A stretch of 56,731 nt of DNA, taken from contig CBDFKQ010000020.1 in the NCBI GenBank assembly GCA_965248855.1, positions 1 to 56,731 on the forward strand, in the 5' to 3' direction. The notes beneath the pieces are model-generated. The model had not been told where the DNA came from. It worked only from the letters and a program-made list of their open reading frames with translations, and did no database searches. Shown here piece after piece: positions 43,422 through 51,567 of the stretch. A program made the translations under genes and the position numbers. The DNA is from CBDFKQ01 sp965248855. GTDB lineage: Bacteria > Bacteroidota > Bacteroidia > Cytophagales > 172606-1. How positions within the stretch are numbered: position 1 is the stretch's first letter; every line of letters starts with the position of its first letter.

Positions 43422-44321
43422 TCAATCGTTTTTATCAGGCAAAATTTCAATATCATGAATTAATATTTTTTTTGCAATTGCCTTGCCTGTTATTGTTGCT
43501 GCGAGCCCTCCTAATGCTGTTTCTTTGTATCTCGTTTCCATGCTTTGGCCAATTTCTCCCAATGCCGATACGCATTCATCAACCGGTATTACCGCGTTTA
43601 TTCCTGATAATGCAATTTGTGCTGATGAATAAGCGATTGCAGCAGCACTTGCATTGCGAACAACACAGGGAACTTCCACTAAACCGGCAACAGGATCGCA
43701 AACTAAACCCAACATACATTGAATTGTAATTGCTACTGCAGAGAAAACTTGTTCAATATCGCCACCCATACAAAAAACTATTGCACCCGATCCCATTGCA
43801 GCGGCACTCCCTGTTTCGGCCTGGCAACCTCCAACAGCACCGGATAAAGAAGCATTTTGTTCAATTATTAATCCTATACCTGCTGCTACAAGAAGACCTT
43901 CGCATATTTTTTTATCATCCAGTTCGTGTAATTCTTGTAGCGTTACCAGTATTCCGGGCAATATACCCGAAGCTCCGGCAGTGGGAGCAGCAACTATCCG
44001 CCCCATACATGAGTTTACCTCTTTTGCAGCAAGTGCCCTCGAAATAAGTTTTTTAAATTCTACAGAAAGTAAATTTTTGGGATAATTATAAACCTTTTTG
44101 GCTCCATTGTTTATCATGCCCGATCGGGATTGCATATCTTCTGTTAAGCCGGTATCAACAGCTTCTTTCATTACTTGGTATGCTTTTAGCAAACCCAACC
44201 AAATATTCTCTTCCTTGGCACCTTTTTGATTTATTTCGTATTCTAATACGGGTTGGTAAAGGAGCAGTTTTTCTTCTTCACAATATTTTTTCCAGCTTTT
44301 AAAATCGTTAAATAAAATCAT
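43422..44321 (-). CDS. sdaAA: L-serine ammonia-lyase, alpha-subunit type
   Basis: This iron-sulfur enzyme converts L-serine to pyruvate and ammonia. The 299 residues correspond to the catalytic alpha part. They contain GRIVAAPTAGASGILPG and the cluster cysteines Cys166 (GGCQAE), Cys208 and Cys219 (CDPVAGLVEVPC), followed by VRNASAAAIAY. No beta-subunit gene lies next to it, although the two-part enzyme of many bacteria has adjacent genes. The partner may be elsewhere or the alpha part may act alone. Single gene on the minus strand. Confidence 0.9.
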   Translation of the reverse strand: MILFNDFKSWKKYCEEEKLLLYQPVLEYEINQKGAKEENIWLGLLKAYQVMKEAVDTGLTEDMQSRSGMINNGAKKVYNYPKNLLSVEFKKLISRALAAKEVNSCMGRIVAAPTAGASGILPGILVTLQELHELDDKKICEGLLVAAGIGLIIEQNASLSGAVGGCQAETGSAAAMGSGAIVFCMGGDIEQVFSAVAITIQCMLGLVCDPVAGLVEVPCVVRNASAAAIAYSSAQIALSGINAVIPVDECVSALGEIGQSMETRYKETALGGLAATITGKAIAKKILIHDIEILPDKND

Positions 44322-44388
44322 AATCAGATTATTTAAAAAAAATTACCATTTTATAAAATCGATTTTGAAATTAAAAAAAATATAATCC

Positions 44389-45669
44389 TTAAATATTATC
44401 CAGTTGATTTAATAAGGCAAGCTTTAAATTGAGTTCATAATAAACTTTATTACAAATTTTATCTAATTTTTCAATTTGTAATAAAATTATATTTAAATCA
44501 CTTTTTTTCTCTACCATCTCTTCAAGAGATTCTATTACCGGCTCAAGTGTTACAATACCCATTGTATAAAATGTAGCCTTTGCCTTATGAATTATCTGAC
44601 CTATTTCATGCCAGTTTAATTGATCACTTGCTTCTTTAAGAGCAACTATAAGAGCAGGCGTTTGTTGGATAAAAACAGTGATGATGCTTTTTACAAAATC
44701 ATTACTTCCATTCGAAATCTCATATAAATAAGAAAGGTCGATCAGCTCATTATTACTTTTATCACCCATTTCATTAAAAGATGACTTATTTGTCGAAATA
44801 ATATCAAGCAGAATCTTTTTTAATTCCATTGGGTCAAATGGTTTTAGGATAAATCCATTTATACCTGAAGCCTTACACTTCTCCTCCACTTGTGATGAAT
44901 GTGAAGCTGTTAAAACAATAATTGGAATTTCGGAGAAGGGTTTTAACAAATGATTTCGAATATAACTGCTTGTTTCAAATCCATCAATTTCAGGTAATTG
45001 AATATCCATTAATATTAAATCATAAAGATTTTCACTTACTTTTTTAATGGCCTCAATTCCACTTTCTGCAATTTCAAAATCAAGCCCCCATCCTTCAAGA
45101 AATATACTTACCACAAGCTGGCTTATTTTGTCATCTTCAACAACAAGTATCTTTGACCCCGAGAAACTTTTGAAATCGGTGTTGTATACTTCGATTCCTT
45201 CCTCTACAAGGTTATTTTTCTCTTTTACTTTTTTATTTTTTTCTGCCAAGCTAATCCCAACCGTTTTAAATCCGGAAATCCAATCTTTATTAAAGTTTAA
45301 TATACTTTTTTGACTTATCCAAAATTCGGTCTTATTTTTTGTGGCAGCCTTAAATTCCAAATAGCATTTCGGAATTTTTTGTACGTATTGGCTATTGAAA
45401 AAAGAAACTACTTTTTTAAGATGATCTTTAGAAATGAATTCGGTGAAATGCCTGTTTATTAATTCGCCTTGCGTATAACCCAACTTTTTACAGGCAGAAG
45501 GATTACAATAAGTGATATACCCAAGGTTGTCGTACTCTAAGATAAAATCGGAAGAATAATCCGGATTTGAGTTAAGAATATGTTCATCAATCTGCAAACC
45601 TTCTATGCCATTTACAGGTAATATGTAAAAAGTGGGTTGCCTATAAGGTAATTTATTTGAATTTTTCAT
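44389..45669 (-). CDS. PAS - receiver - HPt phosphorelay protein without a kinase domain
   Basis: The 426-residue protein has a PAS domain (residues ~40-140: SSDFILEYDNLGYITYCNPSACKKLGY). A receiver domain follows (~172-292: ILVVEDDKISQ, phosphoacceptor D222 in LILMDIQLP, Lys276 in LKPF). The C-terminal HPt domain (~310-415) has His361 in IIHKAKATFYTMG. There is no HisKA, HATPase or output domain. It therefore looks like the back half of a hybrid histidine kinase: it can sense through PAS and pass phosphate between Asp and His, but needs another kinase and a target. Neither is adjacent. Confidence 0.85.
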   Translation of the reverse strand: MKNSNKLPYRQPTFYILPVNGIEGLQIDEHILNSNPDYSSDFILEYDNLGYITYCNPSACKKLGYTQGELINRHFTEFISKDHLKKVVSFFNSQYVQKIPKCYLEFKAATKNKTEFWISQKSILNFNKDWISGFKTVGISLAEKNKKVKEKNNLVEEGIEVYNTDFKSFSGSKILVVEDDKISQLVVSIFLEGWGLDFEIAESGIEAIKKVSENLYDLILMDIQLPEIDGFETSSYIRNHLLKPFSEIPIIVLTASHSSQVEEKCKASGINGFILKPFDPMELKKILLDIISTNKSSFNEMGDKSNNELIDLSYLYEISNGSNDFVKSIITVFIQQTPALIVALKEASDQLNWHEIGQIIHKAKATFYTMGIVTLEPVIESLEEMVEKKSDLNIILLQIEKLDKICNKVYYELNLKLALLNQLDNI

Positions 45670-45794
45670 ACTATAGCCGATAGTATTTGGTGGTTGTTTT
45701 ATAATCGCTGTTAATATAAAAAATTATTTTAAATATCAGTTATCTTTTAGTTTTGAACTTATACTTTAACCCAAGTATATTAACAGATATAAAT

Positions 45795-46316
45795 TTAAAA
45801 TATTGTTTGAATCTCTGCTTTAACCAATTGTAATGCATTACCTGTTGGATCTGCATTTCCATTCATCATTGTTTCAAAAATAGCCTTTGCCAGATCAACG
45901 CTTTTCATTTCCGGATCAACGGATGAGGCTGCGTGGTTGATATGAACGATAACTTCTTCCATCGCTGTTCTTATTGATGACCATACCTGTTCGCTCATGT
46001 ATAATTGTTGTGAAAGATTGTGATTATATTCTTCCCTTATTTCGAAAAGTAACATTTGATGTAAATCACCCGCAGTTACGGCCCGTGTGTTCACACGAAT
46101 GATTAAATTATTTGGCGAAATTCTTTCTAAAAACAAGCACATTCTTTCATAAGCCTGAAGCCTGATTGGTAAAATTACTTCAGTTGTTTTTGACTTAATT
46201 TCTAAGTTATTTTTTTCAAAATCTTTAGTTATTAACGTTTTTATTACTAAAAACATACCTACCATAACGATTACTGAAGGTGCAACAATTTTTAAAAAAT
46301 CTGTAAGGAATTCCAT
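45795..46316 (-). CDS. Conserved membrane-anchored protein of unknown function
   Basis: The 173-residue protein has one N-terminal transmembrane helix (residues ~8-28, KIVAPSVIVMVGMFLVIKTL) and a helical soluble part. That part has RLQAYERMCLFLERISPNNLI, the motif RAVTAGDLHQMLLFEIREEYNHNLSQQLYMS and WSSIRTAMEEV. I recall similar conserved proteins across Bacteroidota but know of no assigned function. It is a single gene, upstream (on the minus strand) of the PAS-REC-HPt gene by about 125 bp; a shared function cannot be shown. Confidence 0.7.
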   Translation of the reverse strand: MEFLTDFLKIVAPSVIVMVGMFLVIKTLITKDFEKNNLEIKSKTTEVILPIRLQAYERMCLFLERISPNNLIIRVNTRAVTAGDLHQMLLFEIREEYNHNLSQQLYMSEQVWSSIRTAMEEVIVHINHAASSVDPEMKSVDLAKAIFETMMNGNADPTGNALQLVKAEIQTIF

Positions 46317-46438
46317 TTATTTTTAATTTATTTATTAACTGATGTTATACTATTTATATTTCAATAGCTGTTTTTTATCTTTCTTTTAAATCACTTCAAT
46401 GTAGTGGAGAGAATTAAGCATTTGATTTGATTTGCAAA

Positions 46439-46608
46439 TTATGAATATACTGATATCGATAAACCGATAATTATAAATTATTTTTAATTTTTATAATTGA
46501 TTTTTTATTTTGTTTTTGGGTTAGGGATTGCAGTGGAAATCTTTTTTGTGAGGTACGAACAAAAAGATTGAAACGTAAAGCCCGGCCGGAGGCAACCCCC
46601 AAACATTT
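46439..46608 (+). repeat. Composite intergenic repeat (modules A and B), best-preserved plus-strand copy
   Basis: Module A (46439-46473) reads TTATGAATATACTGATATCG and ends ATAAACCGATAATTA. Module B (46523-46608) has GGATTGCAGTGGAAATC, the stem AATCTTTTT/AAAAAGATT (46538-46546 and 46561-46569), then GAAACGTAAAGCCCGGCCGG. Compared with the copy at 41508 one stem pair changes from C-G to T-A on both sides. The gap 46317-46788 contains this element and a TTAACATGTTAA palindrome, and no gene. Confidence 0.75.
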
Positions 46609-46672
46609 ATTTTAATTTTTTTATACTTGAATATTGTTGAAAAGTAAATTAAATATTTAAAACAAAAGTAAT

Positions 46673-46684
46673 TTAACATGTTAA
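46673..46684. promoter_or_regulatory. TTAACATGTTAA palindrome upstream of the Fe-S protein gene
   Basis: A perfect 12-bp palindrome 105 bp before the ATG at 46789. It contains TTAACA/TGTTAA half sites, the same hexamer that clusters upstream of the sensor kinase gene at 53142-53200. A binding site is possible; the match is short. Confidence 0.3.
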
Positions 46685-46788
46685 TTAATTCTAAATATAT
46701 TATGTAACATAAGTTATTTATAAAGATTGGAAATCTATTATTTAGTTAATCTGTTCCAAACATAAATAAATTTTATAAAAAATTTAAT

Positions 46789-47103
46789 ATGGAAGTTCAA
46801 AGCCCGCCTTTGCAAATTACCCCACTCGCACTTTTAAAAATAAAAGGTATAATGATTGAAAAAAAAATTAACAGCAACGAGTATGGGTTAAGAATAGGAA
46901 TGAAAGGGGGTGCCTGTTCTGCAAGTTTTTTATTGGGTTTTGATAAAAAAAACGAAAAAGACTCGTTTTATGTGTTGGATGAAATTAATATTTATATCGA
47001 TAAAAAGCATTTAATGTATGTTATTGGTTTGGAAATTGACTATGAAGAGAATGAAACCGCAAGTGGGTTTGTGTTTAATAACAGAAAAAATGATGTCGTT
47101 TGA
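46789..47103 (+). CDS. A-type iron-sulfur assembly family protein (HesB/IscA-like) with a single cysteine
   Basis: The 104-residue protein has the HesB fold pattern: ITPLALLKIKGIMIEK, EYGLRIGMKGGACSASFLLGF and VDEINIYIDKKHLMYVIGLEIDY-like spacing. Cys43 corresponds to the first of the three cluster-binding cysteines. The C-terminal CxC pair expected after GF.F is absent (ASGFVFNNRKN). With only one cysteine it cannot bind a cluster in the usual three-Cys way. It may be a diverged form, as seen in other Bacteroidota. Upstream is the composite repeat region; dihydroorotase follows 57 bp later. Confidence 0.75.
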   Translation: MEVQSPPLQITPLALLKIKGIMIEKKINSNEYGLRIGMKGGACSASFLLGFDKKNEKDSFYVLDEINIYIDKKHLMYVIGLEIDYEENETASGFVFNNRKNDVV

Positions 47104-47160
47104 TCTGATTTAAATTTATTTTCAAGTAAATAACATTTATCTTGTGCAAATACACTTTAC

Positions 47161-48504
47161 ATGAAAAAAAATATCCTGATTACCAACGGAAAAATTGTTA
47201 ATGAAGGCAAAATTATAGATGCTGATATTTATATAAAGGATGGAAAAATTGATAAAATTGAAAGATTAATTACTGCCTTAAATTCTGATATTATTATTGA
47301 TGCTAACGGAAAATACCTATTACCGGGTGTGATTGACGATCAGGTTCATTTTCGTGAACCGGGCTTAACATATAAAGCAGATATTTTTTCGGAAAGCAGA
47401 GCTGCAGTTGCTGGAGGTACTACCTCTTTTATGGAAATGCCCAACACAGTTCCTAATGCCTTAACACAAAATTTACTTTCCGACAAATATGATATTGCCG
47501 AAAAATCATCTCTTGCCAATTACTCTTTTTTTATGGGTGCAGGTAACGATAACATTGAGGAAGTTTTAAAAACGAATCCTGAGAACGTTTGCGGAATAAA
47601 AATTTTTATGGGTTCATCAACAGGGAATATGTTGGTTGATAATGAAAAAACATTGGACGCATTGTTCTCGCGTTGCCCTATGCTTATCGCCACTCATTGT
47701 GAAGATGAATTAATTATTAAAACCAATACCGAAAAATATAAAAAAGAATTTGGAGATGAGCTCCCTCCCTCCTATCACCCAATTATCAGGGACGAAAAAG
47801 CTTGTTACCAATCTTCTTCATTGGCAGTGGCGCTTGCTAAAAAACATAATACACGTTTGCATGTTTTACACATTTCTACAGTTGATGAAATAAACTTGTT
47901 CTCAAATCTTATCCCTCTTGAAAAGAAAAGAATAACTGCTGAAGTTTGTGTACATCATTTATGGTTTACTGCCGATGATTATAAAAATTTAGGAAATCAA
48001 ATTAAGTGTAATCCTGCTATTAAAGATAAGCATCATAAAGAGGGCTTGTTAAAGGCACTGCTTGATAATCATTTAGATATTATTGCTACAGATCATGCTC
48101 CGCATACTTGGGAAGAAAAACAGCAAAATTATTGGAAGGCTCCATCAGGTTTGCCACTTGTTCAACATTCCCTGTTAATGATGCTCGAATTTTATAAAAA
48201 CGGAAAAATTACATTGGAAAAACTTGTCGAGAAAATGAGTCATGCACCTGCAATTTGTTTTAAAATAAAAGATAGAGGTTTTATTCGTGAAGGATATTGG
48301 GCAGATATTGCAATTGTTGATTTAGAAAATAAAACTGAGATAAATAAAAACAGCATAAAATATAAATGTAATTGGTCTCCCTTAGAAGGTGCTATAATGA
48401 ATTCAACAATTACACATACTATAGTTTCAGGTCATTTAGCTTATAATAATGGAGTTTTTAACGACCAAATTTTAGGTGAACGCTTATCGTTTATTAAAAA
48501 TTAA
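47161..48504 (+). CDS. pyrC: Dihydroorotase (class I-like)
   Basis: This amidohydrolase closes carbamoyl aspartate to dihydroorotate in pyrimidine synthesis. The 447 residues match the long form found in Bacteroidota. Motifs are PGVIDDQVHFREPG, PNTVPNALTQ, GSSTGNML, IATHCEDE, LHVLHIST, ATDHAPHTWEEK and GFIREGYWADI. The first metal-binding His of HxH is replaced by Gln61 (DDQVH), which I recall as usual for this phylum's enzymes, with His63 kept. The next feature is a tRNA gene, 59 bp away. Confidence 0.93.
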   Translation: MKKNILITNGKIVNEGKIIDADIYIKDGKIDKIERLITALNSDIIIDANGKYLLPGVIDDQVHFREPGLTYKADIFSESRAAVAGGTTSFMEMPNTVPNALTQNLLSDKYDIAEKSSLANYSFFMGAGNDNIEEVLKTNPENVCGIKIFMGSSTGNMLVDNEKTLDALFSRCPMLIATHCEDELIIKTNTEKYKKEFGDELPPSYHPIIRDEKACYQSSSLAVALAKKHNTRLHVLHISTVDEINLFSNLIPLEKKRITAEVCVHHLWFTADDYKNLGNQIKCNPAIKDKHHKEGLLKALLDNHLDIIATDHAPHTWEEKQQNYWKAPSGLPLVQHSLLMMLEFYKNGKITLEKLVEKMSHAPAICFKIKDRGFIREGYWADIAIVDLENKTEINKNSIKYKCNWSPLEGAIMNSTITHTIVSGHLAYNNGVFNDQILGERLSFIKN

Positions 48505-48563
48505 TTCAATTTCTTATTTGTAAATTAACTTTAAGAATTTACCTTTGCAATCCGAAACAAAAT

Positions 48564-48638
48564 GCAGGTTGTAGCTCAGTCGGTTAGAGCGTCGGTTTGT
48601 GGAGCCGAAGGTCGCGGGTTCGAGCCCCGTCTCCCTGC
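48564..48638 (+). tRNA. tRNA-His (GTG anticodon)
   Basis: The D-arm (GCTC/GAGC), the anticodon arm with loop TTGTGGA, and the T-arm with TTCGAGC all fold. G at -1 (48564) pairs with C73, the special His feature. In the acceptor stem CAGGTTG/CTCCCTG, pairs 5 and 6 are U-C and U-U mismatches. No CCA is encoded. A terminator hairpin follows. Confidence 0.93.
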
Positions 48639-48642
48639 CACT

Positions 48643-48674
48643 AAAAAGCCATCTCTATGCAGATGGTTTTTTTT
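48643..48674 (+). terminator. Terminator after tRNA-His
   Basis: CCATCT (48649-48654) pairs with AGATGG (48661-48666) around a 6-base loop. The stem is extended by a G-T pair and A-T pairs and followed by a T-run. Confidence 0.85.
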
Positions 48675-48762
48675 TATTCTAAATTCTACCACAAAAATTG
48701 TTTTTGTTCTTTTTACAAAAATTTTCTTTTTCTTTATATCAAAATCGTTTTAGAAATTTTTT

Positions 48763-49680
48763 ATGATCAATCGTCGCGAGTTTTTACAAAAATCTTTACT
48801 GGGTGCGGCTGCTTTAAGTATTCCTTCCCATTTAATTGCCGAACCGGCATCAAAAACATTAACAATCCTGCATACCAATGATCTCCATTCACGAATTGAC
48901 CCTTTTGATGAAGGCAGAAATAAGGGGAAAGGGGGAATGGCTCGCCGTGCAACGTTGATTGAAAGGATTAAAAAAGAAAACAAAAATTTATTATTGTTGG
49001 ATGCAGGAGATATTTGGCAGGGAACACCCTATTTTAATTTTTTTAATGGAGAGTTGGAATATAAGTTAATGAGCCAAATGGGTTATGATGCTGCAACTTT
49101 AGGCAATCATGATTTTGATGGTGGAATGGAAAACATTTTAAAACAACTTCCCTTGGCCAACTTCCCGTTTTTGATTGCCAATTATGATTTTTCAAGCACA
49201 ATTTTAAAAAATGCCTTTCAACACTATAAAATTTTTAATAAAAACGGACTCAAAATAGGAGTTTTCGGTTTGGGGATTGAATTAAAAGGATTGGTACCCG
49301 ATAAACTTTATAAAGAAACAATATATATTGACCCTGCAGAGAAGGCAAAAGAAATGACGCAAGAATTACATAATAAAAAATGTGATTTAGTGATTTGTTT
49401 ATCACATTTGGGATACAAATACGAGAATGAAAATAAAATATCGGATTTAACCTTGGCTGCCAAAATACCGGGGATCGATATTATTATAGGTGGGCATACT
49501 CATACTTTTTTGGAAAAACCCAATATAATAATAAATCCGGAAGGCAAAGAGGTACTTGTAAACCAGGCAGGTTGGGGAGGAATTTTATTGGGAAAAATAG
49601 ATGTGACTTTTAATAAAGGAAAAAAAACAATGGTGGGAACATCAATGATGATTGACGAATCTATTGAATTTGCAGGGTAA
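48763..49680 (+). CDS. Tat-exported metallophosphatase (5'-nucleotidase N-domain type)
   Basis: The 305-residue protein begins MINRREFLQKSLLGAAALS, a twin-arginine signal with cleavage around residue 27. The calcineurin-like fold follows: ILHTNDLHSRIDP, LLDAGDIWQGTPYF, TLGNHDFDGG, ICLSHLGY and IDIIIGGHTHTF, all metal-ligand motifs of the 5'-nucleotidase/UDP-sugar hydrolase family. It lacks the C-terminal substrate-binding domain found in complete 5'-nucleotidases, which in this phylum is often a separate protein; none is adjacent. A periplasmic enzyme releasing phosphate from nucleotides is likely. Confidence 0.88.
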   Translation: MINRREFLQKSLLGAAALSIPSHLIAEPASKTLTILHTNDLHSRIDPFDEGRNKGKGGMARRATLIERIKKENKNLLLLDAGDIWQGTPYFNFFNGELEYKLMSQMGYDAATLGNHDFDGGMENILKQLPLANFPFLIANYDFSSTILKNAFQHYKIFNKNGLKIGVFGLGIELKGLVPDKLYKETIYIDPAEKAKEMTQELHNKKCDLVICLSHLGYKYENENKISDLTLAAKIPGIDIIIGGHTHTFLEKPNIIINPEGKEVLVNQAGWGGILLGKIDVTFNKGKKTMVGTSMMIDESIEFAG

Positions 49681-49955
49681 TATTATTTACATAATTTTTT
49701 TTCGACACATTCCAAAATAATGAGCATTTAATTTAATAGTAAAAAAACTTAATATAAGATTAACAAATAGTTATTTTTATGTAAATAAATGATTATCAAT
49801 ACTATCACTTTTAAAGTAGAATAATATTTTAATTTAATTTCCTCAATAACAGCTACTATTTAAAAAATAATTTTTTAAATTTTTTAGTCTAAAAAAAAAT
49901 TATGACTTTTGTTTCCCTCAAATTTATGAGGGCTGCTTCAGAATTATCACATCAT

Positions 49956-49963
49956 TAATTTTG
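49956..49963 (+). promoter_or_regulatory. Candidate -7 box of dnaA
   Basis: TAATTTTG fits TAnnTTTG but lies only 11 bases before the ATG, implying a very short leader. An inverted repeat CCCTCA/TGAGGG at 49915-49932 lies just upstream. No DnaA boxes are visible in 49681-49974. Confidence 0.3.
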
Positions 49964-49974
49964 ATCAAACGGGG

Positions 49975-51417
49975 ATGTCAGTAGACAGTAAGACGGCATG
50001 GAATGATTGCTTGAAAATAATAAAAGATAATGTGAACGAACAAGGTTTTAAAACCTGGTTTGAGCCTATTGTTCCTGTCCGTTTTGTTAATAATATCTTA
50101 ACTATCCAAGTTCCGAGCCAGTTTTTTTATGAATGGTTGGAAGATCATTATGTGCCGGTATTGAGAAAAGCAATTGATACCGTTATTGGGAAAGACGGTC
50201 AACTGGAATACTCTATTATTATTGATAGTGGTGTTGATAAAAGCCGGCCAAAAGTGGTTAATTTACCCATTAATACGTCGGTCCCAAATCAAAATACATT
50301 TAACAACGGGAAAGAATATAAAAATGATAAAAACCACGAAAAAAATAAAAGCCCTTTTGATTTTCGTGAATTAGGCTTGGAGCACCTTTCTTCTTATCTT
50401 AATCCAAATTACTCGTTCGAAAATTTTATTGAAGGTGATTGTAACAGATTAGCACGATCGGCCGGTTTAGCTGTGGCTAATAAACCCGGTGTTACTTCTT
50501 TCAATCCTTTAATGTTATATGGTGGAGTAGGATTAGGGAAAACACACCTTGTTCAGGCAATTGGTAATTTTATTAAAACCCATATGTCGGATAAATTTGT
50601 TTTGTATGTTTCATCAGAAAAATTTACAAATCAGTTTATTGATGCTGTAAGGGATAATAATATGCAAAATTTTACCAATTTTTACATTCAGGTGGATGTG
50701 TTGGTAATAGATGACATACAGTTTTTAGCAGGAAAAGAAAGAACACAGGAAATATTTTTCCATATTTTCAATCATTTACATCAGTCGGGAAAACAAATTA
50801 TTATGACGAGCGATCGCCCTCCCAAAGACCTTCAAGGTTTGGAAGACCGCTTGCTTTCAAGATTTAAATGGGGGCTTACCGCCGATCTTCAACAACCGGA
50901 TTTAGAAACAAGAATGGCTATCATTGAAAAAAAATTACAGACCGAAGGTGTAATGATGCCTAAAAATGTAACTGAATATCTGGCACACAGTATTGATACA
51001 AATGTAAGGGAACTGGAAGGAGTTATTATATCATTGCTTGCAAGGGCATCGATGACAAGAAAGGAAATCGATTTGGATCTTGCAAAAAAAACCATTCAGG
51101 ATATTATTCATCCTTCCAATAAAGAAATAACTATTGATTATATTCAAAAACACGTTTCAGATCATTTTAAGATTAATATTGATGAACTGAAAGATAAAAC
51201 CAGAAAGAAGGAAATAGTAGTGCCCAGGCAAATAGCAATGTATTTTGCAAAGGAGTTTACCGCATTTTCGTTAAAAGCAATAGGTTATCACTTTGGCGGA
51301 CGAGATCACAGTACTGTTATCCATGCCATTCAATCCGTATGTGATATGATGGAAAACAATGCAGATATGAGAAATACGGTTTTAAGTTTACAAAGAAGTT
51401 TGAAAGACAGAAAATGA
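49975..51417 (+). CDS. dnaA: Chromosomal replication initiator protein DnaA
   Basis: DnaA binds oriC and opens it. The 480 residues contain domain I (residues ~5-90, WNDCLKIIKDNVNEQGFKTWF), a linker rich in Asn/Lys (~95-130), the AAA+ domain with Walker A GGVGLGKTHL and Walker B VLVIDDIQFL, the arginine-finger region RFKWGL, and domain IV with the signature FGGRDHSTVIHA. Start ATG 49975 gives the usual N-terminus. The neighbours (metallophosphatase, ROK kinase) are not replication genes, and no origin signals stand out. Confidence 0.97.
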   Translation: MSVDSKTAWNDCLKIIKDNVNEQGFKTWFEPIVPVRFVNNILTIQVPSQFFYEWLEDHYVPVLRKAIDTVIGKDGQLEYSIIIDSGVDKSRPKVVNLPINTSVPNQNTFNNGKEYKNDKNHEKNKSPFDFRELGLEHLSSYLNPNYSFENFIEGDCNRLARSAGLAVANKPGVTSFNPLMLYGGVGLGKTHLVQAIGNFIKTHMSDKFVLYVSSEKFTNQFIDAVRDNNMQNFTNFYIQVDVLVIDDIQFLAGKERTQEIFFHIFNHLHQSGKQIIMTSDRPPKDLQGLEDRLLSRFKWGLTADLQQPDLETRMAIIEKKLQTEGVMMPKNVTEYLAHSIDTNVRELEGVIISLLARASMTRKEIDLDLAKKTIQDIIHPSNKEITIDYIQKHVSDHFKINIDELKDKTRKKEIVVPRQIAMYFAKEFTAFSLKAIGYHFGGRDHSTVIHAIQSVCDMMENNADMRNTVLSLQRSLKDRK

Positions 51418-51567
51418 TAAACCAATTATAGAATCATAAAAAAGAGATTTTCCATATACCCCGTCCTAAAAAAAGTTATCAATTGAATTTGCGAAATTGT
51501 ATGCTTTTTCTAAAACATATTAATAAATTCGCCAAATATTATTATCCCCCTCATTATTTATTTTAAT

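Noticed and set aside
47340..47350. Gln in place of the first metal His of dihydroorotase as a sign of inactivity
   Set aside because: I recall DDQVHFREPG as the normal form in Bacteroidota dihydroorotases, and all other motifs are present.
48562..48753. 63-codon open frame across the tRNA
   Set aside because: It overlaps tRNA-His and its terminator and has no protein-like features outside them.
49681..49974. Possible replication origin beside dnaA
   Set aside because: No TTATCCACA-like boxes or AT-rich repeats arranged as an unwinding element are visible, and the neighbouring genes are not typical of an origin. GC skew over the genome would be needed.
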